Of a stretch of 42,262 bases of DNA, positions 41,197 to 42,262 are shown one piece after another; the first letter of the stretch is position 1, and each line of letters begins with the position of its first letter. The position numbers and the translations under genes were made by a program. The notes under the pieces were generated by a model, which was given only the letters and a program-made list of their open reading frames with translations, did no database searches and was not told where the DNA came from. Source of the DNA: Methylobacterium frigidaeris (GTDB lineage Bacteria > Pseudomonadota > Alphaproteobacteria > Rhizobiales > Beijerinckiaceae); the NCBI RefSeq assembly GCF_022179185.1, contig NZ_BPQJ01000054.1, positions 1 to 42,262 of the forward strand. The letters are read 5' to 3'.

Positions 41197-42255
41197 ATGC
41201 CCCGTTCGAGACTCACGCGGCGATCCGCGCTCCGTCCGAGCGCAGGTCTGATCACAGGCATCGCACCCATGCGATCTCGGGCTCGGACGAGTAGCGGCGA
41301 CGTCCCCTTCGGTGACGCGCCTGCATCCTATGGACGAGGCACCCTTCCCACGGGGATCCGGTCGCGGCTGGTGCCGGGCATCAACGGATTGACCGTTCAC
41401 CTGCTCGAAGCGGGGTTCGAATCGGCCGACCGGCCGCTCGTGATGCTGCTGCACGGCTTCCCGGAACTGGCCTATAGCTGGCGCAGGATCATGCTGCCGC
41501 TGGCCCAGGCCGGGTTCCACGTCGTGGCCGCCGACCAGCGCGGCTATGGCCGGACGACCGGCTGGGATCCGTCCTACGACGCGAGCACCCATCCCTTCGG
41601 CTTCCTGAACGTCGTCACCGACACCCTGACGCTGGCCGCCGCCCTGGGACGCGAGCAAGTCGCCTGCGTGGTCGGGCACGACGCCGGCTCGCCGGCGGCA
41701 GCGTGGTGTGCGCTCCTCCGGCCGGACGTCTTCCGCTCTGTGGTGATGATGAGCGCGCCGTTTTCCGGACCTCCCACCGTTCCCTTGAGCGCCGAGGGTG
41801 CCGCCCTTCTCTCGCCCGCGCAGAGCGACGACGCCCTCGACGCGCAGCTGGCCGCCTTGAGCCGTCCGCGCAAGTTCTACCAGCGCTGGTACAGGACCCG
41901 CGAGGCGAACGACGACCTGCTGCAAGCCCCCCAGGGGCTTCGGGATGTCTTACGCGCCTACTACCACGCGAAGAGCGCCGACTGGACCGACAACGATCCG
42001 CATCCGCTCGCGTCACGATCGGCCGAGGATCTCGCGCGGCTTCCGACCTACTACGTGATGGACCGTCACAAGGGCATGGCCGCCACCGTCGCCACCGAGA
42101 TGCCGTCCAATGACCAGATCAGGGCATGCGCCTGGCTGACGGATGCCGAGCTGGACGTGTACGTGACGGAGTACACGCGGACCGGCTTCCAGGGCGGCCT
42201 GCAGGGCTATTGGTCAGCCCCCATCGGAGTGGTCCGCCCTGAAGTATGGCTTTGA
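41197..42255 (+). pseudogene. Epoxide hydrolase-like alpha/beta hydrolase, 3' end replaced
   Basis: This 352-residue reading has the epoxide-hydrolase core: HGFPE (86-90) oxyanion loop, DQRGYGRTTG, and the nucleophile D162 in GHDAGSPAAAW. The cap region follows (YYHAKSADWTDNDPHPL, MPSNDQIRACAWLTDAELDVYVTEYTRTGFQGGLQ). Family members continue here with about 80 more residues bearing the catalytic acid and histidine. Instead the frame ends after GYWSAPIGVVRPEVWL, unrelated to the family. The first 30 residues carry a basic RRSAL stretch and may be mis-started. The 3' end was probably cut off by an insertion lying beyond the right edge of the window. Without the acid and His it should be inactive. 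Confidence 0.7.
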
Positions 42256-42262
42256 GCCGACG

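Noticed and set aside
39525..41270. 581-residue leftward frame over the two SDR genes
   Set aside because: Antisense shadow of two well-supported SDR genes.
1..42262. CRISPR array, tRNA or rRNA genes
   Set aside because: No regularly spaced repeats and no tRNA/rRNA-like sequence were seen on reading the window.

Overview
The window is GC-rich (low-GC only in a few intergenic pockets) and reads as accessory DNA of an alphaproteobacterium, most likely Methylobacteriaceae/Methylobacterium. This is inferred from HWE-family histidine kinases, a FAT-GUY type single-domain response regulator, a DUF6894-type small protein, a phasin, and the mix of IS families. No rRNA, tRNA or CRISPR array was seen.

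Region 1 (1-8.4 kb) is a sensory and stress-response block. It opens with the tail of an IS630 transposase. Then come a NepR-like small protein, a FAT-GUY response regulator co-transcribed with a PAS-HWE kinase, a GAF/5xPAS-HWE kinase behind a Crp/Fnr regulator, and several small Methylobacterium-type proteins.

Region 2 (8.4-24.9 kb) is a mobile-element graveyard with single genes between the insertions. Intact or nearly intact elements are IS630 (8596-9732, TA duplication), IS5-type with a slippery A6 frameshift site (13368-14227, TTA duplication), IS21 (16801-19165, 6-bp duplication) and IS1182 (about 21917-23678, one frameshift). Between them lie an MFS transporter, a phasin with a split partner gene, an anchored alpha/beta hydrolase, a response regulator whose last codons were replaced by IS21, an exported protein, and a cluster of three tiny genes (Rmf-like, double CxxCxGxG zinc protein, 51-aa protein). 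Remnants include an XRE regulator, an MCP, an acyl-CoA ligase, an acyl-CoA dehydrogenase and a dihydropyrimidinase.

Region 3 (24.9-31.2 kb) holds the most unusual gene: a 1120-residue fusion of a [4Fe-4S]/molybdopterin oxidoreductase to a flavin/NAD reductase and a C-terminal plant-type [2Fe-2S] ferredoxin. It is followed 19 bp later by an AtoE-type short-chain fatty acid transporter. A GntR/FCD regulator is divergent, across a perfect 17-bp inverted repeat. This looks like an inducible, self-contained redox system for a small organic acid or related substrate.

Region 4 (31.2-42.3 kb) is a catabolic island. A LysR regulator is divergent from a Baeyer-Villiger monooxygenase. A complete branched-chain-type ABC importer (binding protein, two permeases, two ATPases), two short-chain dehydrogenases and a 3'-truncated epoxide hydrolase-like gene follow on one strand. 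Together they suggest uptake of a substrate, oxidation of an alcohol to a ketone, and oxygen insertion to an ester or lactone. The substrate cannot be read from the sequence.
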